From JBBKWU01 sp037969035 (GTDB taxonomy: Bacteria > Pseudomonadota > Alphaproteobacteria > Micavibrionales > Micavibrionaceae): a stretch of DNA of 64,000 nt. The stretch covers positions 122,991-186,990 of the forward strand of contig JBBKWU010000013.1 in the NCBI GenBank assembly GCA_037969035.1, given 5' to 3'. The first letter of the stretch is position 1. Every line of letters starts with the position of its first letter. The notes under the pieces are model-generated. The model did not search any database and was not told the origin of the DNA. It saw only the letters and a program-made list of their open reading frames with translations. Position numbers and translations under genes: made by a program. Shown here piece after piece: positions 42,950-51,272 of the stretch.

Positions 42950-43716
42950 TGGTGGCTGATGCAGTCATACAGCAAAGTGTAGAAAAAGAGGTTGATTTTG
43001 ACCTCGCGGCTTTTGATGGCAAAAAAATATGGTGCCGTTTGAACCGCGCGGATAGCGGTAAGACAGGGAAAGCTATTATTCTTTCGCACGGCCTGACGGG
43101 TAATCCGAACGAATATATTCACATGATGGCGCGGAATTATTTCACAGCGCGTGGTTATGATGTTTACCGTTTCGCGTATTACACGGATGGCGATGATTAC
43201 CGCATTTTGACAGATTGTACGCTGGATATTCACGGTAAAGATTTGAACAGCGTTGTTGATTTTGTGCAGCAAAGTTATGAGAAGGTCTTTGTGTGCGGCC
43301 ATAGTTACGGCGGACAAACGATATTGAGCGCAACCCCGTCTGTGGCCGCAATTAGTTTTTGGGATTCGAGCTTTATTCCAAAAACATTTTGGGAAGAGGA
43401 AGCTTGTTATGTTCCTGAAAACGATTGCTATAAATTCGTTTGGGAAATAGAGCCGCTTGTTGGAAAAGCGATGTATGAGGAAGGCATTCAGATGACTGCT
43501 AAGCAGGCCTCTGAAAATGCCAAAAATATAAAAGCACCTTCGCAGGTTATCCATGCGGAAATTTGTTTAAGCGATGGATGGCGAAAAGGTCTTTATGAAG
43601 CGCTGAATGAACCTAAGGAATTATGCATGGTAAAAGGCGCGGATCATTGCTTTACCAAGGGTGATACGGTTTTTGATTTATTAGAAAATACTTATAACTG
43701 GTTTGAAAGGTTTTAG
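42949..43716 (+). CDS. Alpha/beta hydrolase between gcvPA and gcvPB
   Basis: 255 residues. Nucleophile S119 in VCGHSYGGQTIL, oxyanion region ILSHGLTGNPNE, and a C-terminal histidine in KGADHCFTK complete a serine hydrolase pattern. The start is GTG at 42949 (or the next GTG), overlapping the gcvPA stop; its stop is four bases before gcvPB. Such packing means it is made together with both GcvP subunits. Substrate unknown; esterase or thioesterase activity is an inference from fold. Confidence 0.8.
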   Translation: MVADAVIQQSVEKEVDFDLAAFDGKKIWCRLNRADSGKTGKAIILSHGLTGNPNEYIHMMARNYFTARGYDVYRFAYYTDGDDYRILTDCTLDIHGKDLNSVVDFVQQSYEKVFVCGHSYGGQTILSATPSVAAISFWDSSFIPKTFWEEEACYVPENDCYKFVWEIEPLVGKAMYEEGIQMTAKQASENAKNIKAPSQVIHAEICLSDGWRKGLYEALNEPKELCMVKGADHCFTKGDTVFDLLENTYNWFERF

Positions 43717-43720
43717 GATT

Positions 43721-45253
43721 ATGGCTGCGGAAAAAGAAATACAGGGCGGAGTGGTTGATATCGGGCGTTTTAAAGCCCATTCAGGCGATCGCGGGTTGCA
43801 ATATGAAGAAAATCTCCTGTGGGAGAAAGAGCGCAGCGATCATGCGGGAGTCGATTTACCGCCTGTTGCGGCAGGTTTTAAACCAAGAACAGGTCAGCCT
43901 GTGCGCGGTCAGATTGGTTTGCCGCAAGTGAGTGAGCCGCAAGTTGTGCGCCATTTTGTGCGCCTTTCGACCTTGAATTACGGTATTGATACAGGCTTTT
44001 TCCCGCTTGGATCTTGCACGATGAAACATAATCCGCGCTTGAACGAGAAAGTGGCACGCTTCCCAGGATTTGCACAAATCCATCCGAAACAACCGCAAGA
44101 AACAGTACAGGGTGCGTTGAAAGTTATGCATGAATTGCAGCAATCTTTGGCGGAGCTTTCAGGCTTGCCGGGGATTTGTTTATCGCCTGCTGCTGGTGCT
44201 CATGGTGAGCTTGCGGGGATGATGACCATTCGCCGCGCACACGAAGCCAAAGGAAATACGCACAAAAAAGTGGTGCTGGTTCCTGATTCTGCGCATGGCA
44301 CGAACCCTGCGACGGCTAAAATTTGTGGCTATGAAATTCAAACGATTTTGACCAAAGAAACAGGCCGTTTGACGGTTGAGGCGTTTAAACGCGCCTTGGG
44401 CGACGGCCACGATGTTGCAGGGATGATGGTGACAAACCCAAACACATGCGGTTTGTTTGAATCTGATATCGATGAGATCGCAAAATTGCTGCACGATGCG
44501 GGCGGTTATTTTTATTGTGATGGTGCGAACTTTAACGCGCTTGTTGGCTCGATCCGCCCTGGTGATTTTGGTGTGGATGTGATGCACTTTAACTTGCACA
44601 AAACATTCTCTACACCGCATGGCGGTGGTGGCCCCGGTTCAGGCCCGATTGGGGTGACGGAAGAATTGCGCCCTTATGCGCCTGTGCCTGTTGTGACGCT
44701 TGAGAACGGTATTTATAAGTTGGCTGGCGAAGATGATATGCCTGAGACGCTTGGGCGTTTGAAAGCGTTTCATGGTCAGTTTGGAATGCATGTTCGTGCG
44801 TTGGCGTACATTCTTTCGCACGGCGCAGACGGTTTGAAGCAAGTATCAGAAGATGCGGTTTTGAATGCGAATTATATCATGCACCAGTTGCAAGACGTGT
44901 ATCACCTGCCTTACGAAGGGCCATGTATGCATGAATGCTTGTTCACCGAGAAATTCCAAAAGGAAAAAGGCGTGAGCACGTTAGATATCGCCAAAACGCT
45001 AATTGAAAACGGTATTCACCCGATGACGGTTTATTTCCCGTTGGTGGTGCAGGGCGCGATGTTGATTGAACCGACCGAAACAGAAAGTAAGGATGCGCTT
45101 GATAACTTCATCGGTATTATGCGCGGGATTGCCGAAGATGTGCAAAACGGCAAAGCCGATGAATTGCACGCAAATCCTGTGTCTTCACCACGTCGTCGTT
45201 TGGATGAAACACAAGCAGCCCGTTTCCCGAAACTGAAATGGTCGCAGGAATAG
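43721..45253 (+). CDS. gcvPB: Glycine dehydrogenase (decarboxylating) subunit 2
   Basis: 510 residues, the PLP-binding half of split GcvP. The PLP lysine is K294 in HFNLHKTFSTPHGGGGPGSG. Also present: FFPLGSCTMKHNPRLNE and MVTNPNTCGLFE. The ATG at 43721 follows AAAGG and AGG elements four bases after the hydrolase stop. It ends the gcv cluster at a bidirectional terminator. Split GcvP is usual in Gram-positives and archaea and in some alphaproteobacteria. Confidence 0.96.
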   Translation: MAAEKEIQGGVVDIGRFKAHSGDRGLQYEENLLWEKERSDHAGVDLPPVAAGFKPRTGQPVRGQIGLPQVSEPQVVRHFVRLSTLNYGIDTGFFPLGSCTMKHNPRLNEKVARFPGFAQIHPKQPQETVQGALKVMHELQQSLAELSGLPGICLSPAAGAHGELAGMMTIRRAHEAKGNTHKKVVLVPDSAHGTNPATAKICGYEIQTILTKETGRLTVEAFKRALGDGHDVAGMMVTNPNTCGLFESDIDEIAKLLHDAGGYFYCDGANFNALVGSIRPGDFGVDVMHFNLHKTFSTPHGGGGPGSGPIGVTEELRPYAPVPVVTLENGIYKLAGEDDMPETLGRLKAFHGQFGMHVRALAYILSHGADGLKQVSEDAVLNANYIMHQLQDVYHLPYEGPCMHECLFTEKFQKEKGVSTLDIAKTLIENGIHPMTVYFPLVVQGAMLIEPTETESKDALDNFIGIMRGIAEDVQNGKADELHANPVSSPRRRLDETQAARFPKLKWSQE

Positions 45254-45288
45254 GGCGCAATTGCCCCGTTTATATATTTATGAATTTG

Positions 45289-45317
45289 CAAAAGCGGGGA
45301 GTTATTTCCCGCTTTTG
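45289..45317. terminator. Bidirectional terminator between gcvPB and the cNMP-binding gene
   Basis: Perfect 10-bp stem CAAAAGCGGG (45289-45298) with CCCGCTTTTG (45308-45317), nine-base loop. It lies between convergent genes and includes the stop codon of the cNMP-binding gene. Confidence 0.8.
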
Positions 45318-45904
45318 TATTTTTCGAGTAAGCTTTCAAGTTGTTCGAGCAGTGGTTCGGCTTCACTACGGAAGGCCTCGCGCTTCTCTTTGCTGATTTC
45401 TTGGTGTGCGCTTTCCACAAGGCCTGCCATGCGATCTTGGAATTCCGCCAAGTTTTTGTAGTGCTGCATTTGGCCATGGTTTGCGGTTCTTAGGCGATCA
45501 CTTAAGACGCGCAGCAAAGCTTGCAATGCTTTTTGCTCGATTTTATCAATCAGTTTTTCGATTTCATCTTGGGAAATGACAGTCACCGCCGTTGCTTCGA
45601 GTGCTTTGACGGTGGCTGTGCGGTCACAATGCTGGATAATGGCCATTTCGCCAAAAATCTCACCCCGACCGAGTTTTGATACGGATATGACGTGTGGACC
45701 TTCTTTGACGGTGACCTCGACTTGTCCGCTTTCAATGTAATAGGCGCGATAGCCCGGATCACCTTGTTTTATGATGGTGTCACCTTTGTAAAACACTTCG
45801 CGGTTTAAGACGCGGTTGCTGTGAAGGTGTTTTAAGTTTTTATCTGCTTCTGTTATCATCTTACCTGCCCTATCTATATTTGCCCCATAGGTCGCATTTT
45901 TCAT
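45302..45904 (-). CDS. Cyclic nucleotide-binding domain protein (no output domain)
   Basis: 200 residues. Residues 33-130 match the cNMP-binding beta-roll (KGDTIIKQGDPGYRAYYIESGQVEV, LGRGEIFGEMAI, RTATVKALEATAVTVI). The phosphate-binding cassette reads FGEMAIIQHCDRTATV. No helix-turn-helix follows; instead a charged coiled-coil-like tail of about 70 residues. It may sense a cyclic nucleotide and act by protein contact. The stretch between this gene and secE (about 220 bases) has no gene or tRNA that I can see. Confidence 0.85.
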   Translation of the reverse strand: MKNATYGANIDRAGKMITEADKNLKHLHSNRVLNREVFYKGDTIIKQGDPGYRAYYIESGQVEVTVKEGPHVISVSKLGRGEIFGEMAIIQHCDRTATVKALEATAVTVISQDEIEKLIDKIEQKALQALLRVLSDRLRTANHGQMQHYKNLAEFQDRMAGLVESAHQEISKEKREAFRSEAEPLLEQLESLLEKYKSGK

Positions 45905-46127
45905 GCTTTTATTCTTAATTTATTATATATCAGCGCTAATGAAGGGCAGGTTATTTATAGATAAAATTGTATCTAATTAGTTTTTGCGCGAAACACGCAT
46001 TTTTTTCTGGTCAAATGGCTTTGTATGGGGTACATAGAAGCATATTTCCTTACATTAGAGTTCATTTCAAGCGGCGCAAGCCACGATACGAACCTTTTGT
46101 CGGAAGTGACATTAAAGGGATTGAAAA

Positions 46128-46325
46128 ATGGCTAAAACAACACCAATTGAATATTTCCGTCAGGTCAAATCAGAAATGAAAAAAGTGACCTGGCCGACAA
46201 AACAAGAAATGATCAGCAGTACTATTGCTGTGTTCGTGATGGCTGTGATTGCCTCACTGTTCTTGTTCGCAGCAGATCAGGTGCTTTCGTACTTGGTGAA
46301 GCTGGTATTGAGTATCGGGTCGTAA
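46128..46325 (+). CDS. secE: Preprotein translocase subunit SecE
   Basis: 65 residues, the short single-helix form. YFRQVKSEMKKVTWPTKQE is the conserved amphipathic part; residues 30-60 span the membrane. It holds SecY in the translocon. AAAGGGATTG precedes the ATG. nusG follows 60 bases later, the standard pair. No tRNA-Trp gene precedes it, unlike in many bacteria. Confidence 0.96.
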   Translation: MAKTTPIEYFRQVKSEMKKVTWPTKQEMISSTIAVFVMAVIASLFLFAADQVLSYLVKLVLSIGS

Positions 46326-46385
46326 AAGACGCGTCACAGAATTTTTTAGAATAACGAAATGCTTTCATAAGCGAGGATTAAGAAA

Positions 46386-46916
46386 ATGGCAAAACGTTGG
46401 TATGTACTTCATGTTTATTCGGGCTTTGAAGCCAAAGTCGCCGAGAACATTAAAGAAAAAGCAATAAAGCAAGGCATGGCTGATCGCGTCGAAGATATTT
46501 TGGTGCCTACCGAAGAAGTGATCGAAGTGCGCCGCGGACAACGCGTAAATGCTGAACGTAAATTCTTCCCAGGCTATGTTCTGGCGAAATTGGATATGGA
46601 TGATGATGTTTGGCACATGATTAAGGATACACCGAAAGTAACGGGCTTCCTTGGCGCTGGTAATAAACCATCCCCGATCAGCAACAAAGAAGCTGAGCAA
46701 CTCTTGCAGCAAATCCAAGAAGGTGTTGAGCGTCCCCGTCCAAGCATCACATTTGATATCGGCGAAGATGTCAAAGTGGCCGACGGTCCGTTCGCATCAT
46801 TCAACGGTACAGTCGAAGATGTTGATGAAGAAAGAGGTCGCTTGAAGGTTTCTGTTTCAATCTTTGGCCGCGCAACGCCTGTTGAGCTTGAATACACACA
46901 GGTTGAGAAACTTTAA
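46386..46916 (+). CDS. nusG: Transcription antitermination factor NusG
   Basis: 176 residues. NGN domain (RWYVLHVYSGFEAKVAENIKE), the FPGYVLAKL and TGFLGAG blocks, then the KOW domain with DGPFASFNGTVEDVDEERGRLKV. Binds RNA polymerase and links it to ribosome or Rho. GAGGATTAAG precedes the ATG. A terminator follows, so the secreted orphan and rplK start new units. Confidence 0.97.
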   Translation: MAKRWYVLHVYSGFEAKVAENIKEKAIKQGMADRVEDILVPTEEVIEVRRGQRVNAERKFFPGYVLAKLDMDDDVWHMIKDTPKVTGFLGAGNKPSPISNKEAEQLLQQIQEGVERPRPSITFDIGEDVKVADGPFASFNGTVEDVDEERGRLKVSVSIFGRATPVELEYTQVEKL

Positions 46917-46941
46917 ATTAATTATAATATGGTTATTGACG

Positions 46942-46972
46942 CGGCAGCCTTTGAAAGATAGGCTGCCGTTTT
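46942..46972 (+). terminator. Intrinsic terminator after nusG
   Basis: Perfect 9-bp stem CGGCAGCCT/AGGCTGCCG (46942-46950, 46960-46968) followed by TTTTC. Splits nusG from downstream genes. Confidence 0.78.
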
Positions 46973-47000
46973 CATATTAAAAATAACAGGGAGAAGAGAC

Positions 47001-47432
47001 ATGAAAAAAACTTTATTAGGAGTTACTACAGCGCTCGCCGCAACATTCGGAACAACAGCATTCGCGGACGAAATGCCTATTAAAGGTATGTGCACAAACG
47101 GAAATGAAGTGGTATCGTTTACGGGTTCTCAGCAACCGCGGGTAGATCCAAGTACATTTGATATGGGCGTGACGAGTATATGGATGTCACTACAGGACTG
47201 GGATAAGATGGTTGAACCTAACTTAACACGTCGTGAATATGTAGATAGTAACGGTGACAATTTAATCTCGGCTGATTTTGGTTCTTATCCAGAAGTCAGA
47301 GTAAAAACTGATCTAGTGAATAGTACGGGTTATCTGGAAGCAGCGAGTAGTACGTTTGATATTTATTTTAAAGACCATAACCCAACATTGACTTTTTTTG
47401 GTTGGGAATGTGATATTAAACCTAACTTCTAA
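47001..47432 (+). CDS. Small secreted hypothetical protein after nusG
   Basis: 143 residues with a clear signal peptide, MKKTLLGVTTALAATFGTTAFA, cleaved before DEMPIKG. The mature part has two cysteines (MCTNGN and WECDI), likely one disulfide, and is Thr/Ser/Asp-rich. GGGAGAAGAG precedes the ATG. No family recognised. Its codon use is more A+T-rich than the ribosomal genes around it. It lies between nusG and rplK, normally adjacent. Confidence 0.7.
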   Translation: MKKTLLGVTTALAATFGTTAFADEMPIKGMCTNGNEVVSFTGSQQPRVDPSTFDMGVTSIWMSLQDWDKMVEPNLTRREYVDSNGDNLISADFGSYPEVRVKTDLVNSTGYLEAASSTFDIYFKDHNPTLTFFGWECDIKPNF

Positions 47433-47571
47433 AACCGTAATAGATTATAAAAAGCTTGTTTTTTTGAAGAAGGGTGGCTATTGTACGGCCACTTTGCAGG
47501 AGGTTTTCTGGTAGAAGTCCAACCGGAGCCGCACTGCGAACACGTTAAAACCATTAATGACGGAGGATATA

Positions 47572-48000
47572 ATGGCAAAGAAAGTATCAGGTTATATTAA
47601 CCTGACAATTACGGGTGGCGCTGCTAACCCGTCCCCACCAGTTGGTCCAGCATTGGGTCAGCATGGTGTAAACATCATGGAATTTTGTAAGGCGTTTAAC
47701 GCGAAAACAGAAGAACAAAAAGGTATTCCTGTGCCTGTGATTATCACAGTATATGAAGACCGTTCATTTACATTCATTACAAAAACACCACCAGCAAGCT
47801 ACTTCTTGAAACAAGCCGCCAAAGTTAAATCTGGCTCAGGCAAACCGTCTCAGGAAACTGTTGGTCAGGTTCGTAAATCACAAGTCAAAAAAATCGCGGA
47901 AACGAAGATGGTTGACTTGAACGCGAATGACATTGAAGCAGCGATGAAAATCATCGAAGGTTCTGCACGTTCAATGGGCATCGAAGTAGTGGAGGGTTAA
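47572..48000 (+). CDS. rplK: 50S ribosomal protein L11
   Basis: 142 residues. GGAANPSPPVGPALGQHGVNIM and KTPPASYFLKQAAKVKSGS are the hallmark blocks. Binds 23S rRNA in the GTPase centre. The ATG at 47572 has CGGAGGATATA before it; an in-frame start at 47557 was rejected. The 140-base gap upstream carries a short hairpin (GTGGC...GCCAC near 47474-47492) of unknown role. Confidence 0.97.
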   Translation: MAKKVSGYINLTITGGAANPSPPVGPALGQHGVNIMEFCKAFNAKTEEQKGIPVPVIITVYEDRSFTFITKTPPASYFLKQAAKVKSGSGKPSQETVGQVRKSQVKKIAETKMVDLNANDIEAAMKIIEGSARSMGIEVVEG

Positions 48001-48004
48001 TCAC

Positions 48005-48709
48005 ATGGCTAAAATGACAAAAAACATGAAGAAAGCTTACGAAGGTCTAGACCGCGAAAAGCTTTACACTGTCGAAGACGCGGTAAAAATGCTGCAAGCA
48101 GCGTCTAAAAACCGTAAAATCGAAGAAAGCATGGAACTTGCGATCAATCTAAATATTGATCCACGTCATGCAGATCAACTCGTTCGTGGTATGTACGAAT
48201 TGCCACACGGCACAGGCGCAACAGTGCGTGTTGCTGTGTTCGCGAAAGACGACAAAGCAGCAGAAGCGAAAAAAGCGGGTGCGGATTTCGTTGGTGCGGA
48301 AGATTTGGCTGATAAGTTCAAAGCAGGCGAGATTGATGTTGATCGCGTTATTGCAACACCTGACATGATGCCACTTGTTGGTCAGCTTGGTAAGATTTTG
48401 GGCCCGAAAGGCCTGATGCCTAACCCTAAGCTTGGCACAGTGACGCCGGATGTTACAAAAGCTGTTGAATCTGCTAAAGGCGGCGCGATTGAATACCGTG
48501 CTGAAAAAGCTGGTATCATTCACGCAGGTGTTGGCAAAATTGCTTTTGACGAGAAAAAACTGATCGAAAACGTGATTTCATTCGTGAAAGAAATTCAGCG
48601 CGTTCGTCCATCAGGTGCTAAAGGTACATATATCAAGAAGATCACTCTGACTTCAACTATGGGTCCAGGTATCAAATTGGATATCGCTGCAATCCAGCAA
48701 GCTGCTTAG
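48005..48709 (+). CDS. rplA: 50S ribosomal protein L1
   Basis: 234 residues. KILGPKGLMPNPKLGTVT and VEFRAEKAGI-like IEYRAEKAGIIHAGVGK mark L1. Binds 23S rRNA and, in many bacteria, represses its own rplKA mRNA. Its ribosome site GGAGGG lies in the rplK end, so the two are coupled. A strong terminator follows, which removes rplJL from this operon. Confidence 0.97.
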   Translation: MAKMTKNMKKAYEGLDREKLYTVEDAVKMLQAASKNRKIEESMELAINLNIDPRHADQLVRGMYELPHGTGATVRVAVFAKDDKAAEAKKAGADFVGAEDLADKFKAGEIDVDRVIATPDMMPLVGQLGKILGPKGLMPNPKLGTVTPDVTKAVESAKGGAIEYRAEKAGIIHAGVGKIAFDEKKLIENVISFVKEIQRVRPSGAKGTYIKKITLTSTMGPGIKLDIAAIQQAA

Positions 48710-48736
48710 TTTTAAAGCATTCATAGAGATTTTGAG

Positions 48737-48761
48737 AAGCCGCAATTTTTGCGGCTTTTTC
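48737..48761 (+). terminator. Intrinsic terminator after rplA
   Basis: Perfect 9-bp stem AAGCCGCAA/TTGCGGCTT (48737-48745, 48749-48757) with a TTT loop and T-run. Ends the rplKA transcript. Confidence 0.88.
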
Positions 48762-48862
48762 TATGTTTGGTGGATTTAACGGATAAGTTCTAATAAACCA
48801 TGGTGCGTTTACCATCTCTATACTAAAATACTATTCGTGTATCATTATGTAGGAGATGAAAG

Positions 48863-49732
48863 ATGATCTGGATTGTTTATGCGATTTTTTTAAGCTTGTT
48901 TCGCGCAGCATTTGCCGAAACGGGACGCTTGTTTAAAGTTGATAGCTTGCATCTTTTCTATGTACACAGCCTTGTCGCACTTGCTATTTTAACGCCCCTG
49001 ACATTCTTTATGGCTTGGCCTGATGATCCGCGCTTTTATTTCGCGGCGGCTTTGGTGTCGCTTATATTGACGGCGGGAACGTTGCAGCAATTAAGTCTGG
49101 CGGAACAAAAAATCGGGCGTGTTACGAGCGTTTATATGCCTATTGAAGCACTCGCGGCTTGTTTGCTTTGGTTTGCTGTTGGGCCGCCGGAAATGCTGAC
49201 TGAGTATTTGACTAACCCTATATTATCGGGCGGTTTAGCGTTGGCATTTTTGCTTTGTGTGGGTTCTATTCTGACCATTCGCAAGAGCGACATTACGTTG
49301 CAATCTTTCATGGTTGTCGCACCTGTGGGTTGTACGTTCGCTGTCGGGGCGGTTGTCACAAAAATGGTGATGCCAGAGGACATGGTGATACCTAGCGCGT
49401 TGACATTTGTGTTTATCAATTACGTTATTACGACGGTGGTTGTCGGGATTTACGCGCTGTTTAAAGGCAAGGTCACGGCCGATATTTTTGATGCGAAGGT
49501 TGTGAAAGCAGGCGTGTATGCGGGTGTTTTTGCAATGCTGGGTTATTTATCGTTTATCACAGCACTTGCTTATTCCCCAAACCCTGGTTTTGTGAGCTTG
49601 ATGGCGATGATGGTGCCTGTGTGGCTTTTGGCCTATCATAAAACGGCAGATGTTCAGGATAACGCGAATTGGATATCGGGCGCGATGATGGTGTTGGGGC
49701 TTGGAATTTTGGTTTATATCTCCACAATCTAA
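48863..49732 (+). CDS. DMT/EamA-like membrane transporter
   Basis: 289 residues with about ten hydrophobic segments, two repeats of five, as in EamA-type drug/metabolite transporters. AGFVSLM-like PGFVSLMAMMVPVWLLAY near the C-terminus is typical. Substrate unknown. TAGGAGATGAAAG precedes the ATG. It lies between rplA and rplJ, an unusual place. Upstream is the rplA terminator and downstream the rplJ promoter, so it is an independent unit. Confidence 0.75.
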   Translation: MIWIVYAIFLSLFRAAFAETGRLFKVDSLHLFYVHSLVALAILTPLTFFMAWPDDPRFYFAAALVSLILTAGTLQQLSLAEQKIGRVTSVYMPIEALAACLLWFAVGPPEMLTEYLTNPILSGGLALAFLLCVGSILTIRKSDITLQSFMVVAPVGCTFAVGAVVTKMVMPEDMVIPSALTFVFINYVITTVVVGIYALFKGKVTADIFDAKVVKAGVYAGVFAMLGYLSFITALAYSPNPGFVSLMAMMVPVWLLAYHKTADVQDNANWISGAMMVLGLGILVYISTI

Positions 49733-49751
49733 GGTTTGTGCGAAAAAAAAC

Positions 49752-49780
49752 TTGACGGGCGCGTTTTATGCTTATATAAC
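49752..49780 (+). promoter_or_regulatory. Promoter of rplJL
   Basis: TTGACG (49752-49757), 17-base spacer, TATAAC (49775-49780), then a GC-rich CGCC discriminator as found at stringently controlled promoters. The start near 49787 leaves a leader of about 205 bases before rplJ. Confidence 0.72.
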
Positions 49781-49786
49781 CGCCTC

Positions 49787-49992
49787 AATTCACAGCGATC
49801 TGCCCCGTTGGCCTTGTTGTGAACCTGTCCGAGATTATAGGCATTTGTAAGTCCTATATAGAGAGGTGAGAGTTATAAGCGGTTACGTTGTTACCGCGCC
49901 TTTTGCTTTATTATCGGATGGGACGAGCTTTGTAAAAGGTTCGTCTTTTTTATTGGAATTATTAATTAGCGCGCAATGAGGAGAACAAATCC
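49787..49992 (+). ncRNA. rplJ 5' leader, candidate L10 autoregulatory RNA
   Basis: About 205 bases between the promoter start and rplJ, rich in possible pairing. It ends in a terminator-like hairpin before the gene. L10(L12) binding to such a leader to repress rplJL is established in several bacteria; here the leader and hairpin are seen, the protein binding is inferred. Confidence 0.5.
49922..49951 (+). terminator. Attenuator-like terminator in the rplJ leader
   Basis: Ten-bp stem GACGAGCTTT/AAGGTTCGTC (two G-T wobbles) capped by a GTAA tetraloop, followed directly by TTTTTT. It lies 42 bases before the rplJ ATG and after the promoter, so it can only act as an attenuator. Confidence 0.65.
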
Positions 49993-50511
49993 ATGGCTAT
50001 GAACCGCGCAGGTAAAGAAACGGCAGTTGCCGACTATAAAGAACGTTTTGAAACAGATGAAACAGTTGTTCTTCTTCGTAATGAAGGCATGACTGTTGCA
50101 CAGATGGCTGAGTTCCGCAGAGAATTGCGTGGCGAAGGCGGTCGTTTTAAGATTGTTAAGAACACTCTGGCCAAACGCGCATCCGAAGGCACAAAATGTG
50201 CTGATCTTGCGGATCTGTTTGTTGGCCCGATTGGTGTTGCCAGCTCGCAGGATCCTGTGGCTGCGGCAAAGGTTGCCCATAAATTTGCTAAGATCAATGA
50301 CAAGCTTGTTATTGTTGGCGGCATGATGGGTGCAAAAGTTCTGGACAGTGTTGGTGTTGAGCAGCTTGCTAAAATGCCATCTCTTGATGAACTTCGCGGC
50401 ACGCTTATTGGCTTGTTGCAAGCGCCGGCACAAAAAGTTGTTGGTGTTATCGCTGCTCCGGCAGGACAACTGGCCCGTGTGGTTGGTGCCTATGCCGCAA
50501 AAGGCGAGTAA
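49993..50511 (+). CDS. rplJ: 50S ribosomal protein L10
   Basis: 172 residues. RNA-binding N-domain (NRAGKETAVADYKERFETDETVVLL, EGGRFKIVKNTLAKRA) and the C-terminal helix that carries L7/L12 dimers (ARVVGAYAAK). GAGGAGAACAAATCC precedes the ATG. Paired with rplL behind its own promoter. Confidence 0.97.
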   Translation: MAMNRAGKETAVADYKERFETDETVVLLRNEGMTVAQMAEFRRELRGEGGRFKIVKNTLAKRASEGTKCADLADLFVGPIGVASSQDPVAAAKVAHKFAKINDKLVIVGGMMGAKVLDSVGVEQLAKMPSLDELRGTLIGLLQAPAQKVVGVIAAPAGQLARVVGAYAAKGE

Positions 50512-50569
50512 TACTATTTAAAAAGACGATTGACTACACGAAATTTAGCGACGTAAAAGGAGAAAACAA

Positions 50570-50941
50570 ATGGCTGCTAATATTGAAAAAATTGCTGAGG
50601 AACTATCCGCATTGTCCGTAATGGAAGCTGCAGACCTTGCCAAACTACTTGAAGAAAAATGGGGCGTATCTGCCGCTGCACCTGTTGCTGCTGCTGCTGC
50701 ACCTGTTGCTGCTGCTGCTGCTGAAGAGCAAACAGAATTCTCTGTTATGTTGACATCAGCTGGCGGTAACAAAATCGCTGTGATTAAAGAAGTCCGCGCT
50801 ATTACAGGTCTCGGCCTGAAAGAAGCTAAAGACTTAGTTGATGGCGCACCAAAAGAAGTTAAAGCAGGCGCATCTAAAGGCGAAGCTGACGAACTTAAGA
50901 AGAAACTTGAAGAAGCAGGCGCTACAGTCGAGCTTAAGTAA
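50570..50941 (+). CDS. rplL: 50S ribosomal protein L7/L12
   Basis: 123 residues. N-terminal dimer domain, an Ala/Pro hinge (APVAAAAAPVAAAAA), and the factor-binding domain with NKIAVIKEVRAITGLGLKEAKDLVDGAPK. Forms the stalk that recruits translation GTPases. AAAAGGAG precedes the ATG. A terminator follows and separates it from rpoB. Confidence 0.98.
   Translation: MAANIEKIAEELSALSVMEAADLAKLLEEKWGVSAAAPVAAAAAPVAAAAAEEQTEFSVMLTSAGGNKIAVIKEVRAITGLGLKEAKDLVDGAPKEVKAGASKGEADELKKKLEEAGATVELK
50678..50719 (+). repeat. 21-base tandem repeat in the L7/L12 hinge
   Basis: Two identical 21-base copies encoding APVAAAA, each with GCT runs. A site prone to slippage; it sets the hinge length. Confidence 0.8.
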
Positions 50942-50957
50942 GTTAACTAATCTACAA

Positions 50958-51001
50958 ACACTACTCCGTGGTCTTTATGATTTTCCGGAGTGGTGTTTTT
51001 G
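50958..51001 (+). terminator. Intrinsic terminator after rplL
   Basis: 11-bp stem ACACTACTCCG/CGGAGTGGTGT (one wobble; 50958-50968 and 50986-50996) with a 17-base loop and T-run. Separates rplJL from rpoB. Confidence 0.85.
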
Positions 51002-51019
51002 TGTATGCATAGAAAATTC

Positions 51020-51048
51020 TTGACATTAAGAGGTCTATGCGCAATAAA
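51020..51048 (+). promoter_or_regulatory. Promoter candidate for rpoB
   Basis: TTGACA (51020-51025), 17-base spacer, AATAAA (51043-51048). A second possible -10, TATATT at 51086-51091 followed by CCGCG, matches the rpsL promoter region. The 330-base rplL-rpoB gap holds these plus the rplL terminator; the roughly 180 bases before rpoB contain no gene I can see. Confidence 0.5.
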
Positions 51049-51272
51049 ACAACCGCAACAGCATGTCGGGATTAGTGTGACTATATATATTCCGCGTTAT
51101 AGATAGACGAATCATGAACCGCTTTTCATTCTAAGAGACAACAGAGTGAAAGTGGTTATCGGTGTTTGTGGTATTGGCCGCCACTTTAAGGGTCACGTAA
51201 AATTTGAGGGCTTGAATGAATAAGCCTGATTGCAACATAGCTGGTTTAACTCGCTTGTAAGGACAAATAAAG

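Noticed and set aside
42544..43554. Opposite-strand ORF of 336 codons across gcvPA and the hydrolase
   Set aside because: Antisense to conserved genes; the product is low in any recognisable pattern.
45905..46127. tRNA-Trp gene before secE
   Set aside because: This is a frequent location for it, but no cloverleaf or CCA-end pattern is visible on either strand.
50678..50719. CRISPR-like or mobile repeat
   Set aside because: It is only the in-frame Ala/Pro hinge of L7/L12; no spacers or flanking elements. No CRISPR array or insertion sequence was seen anywhere in the window.
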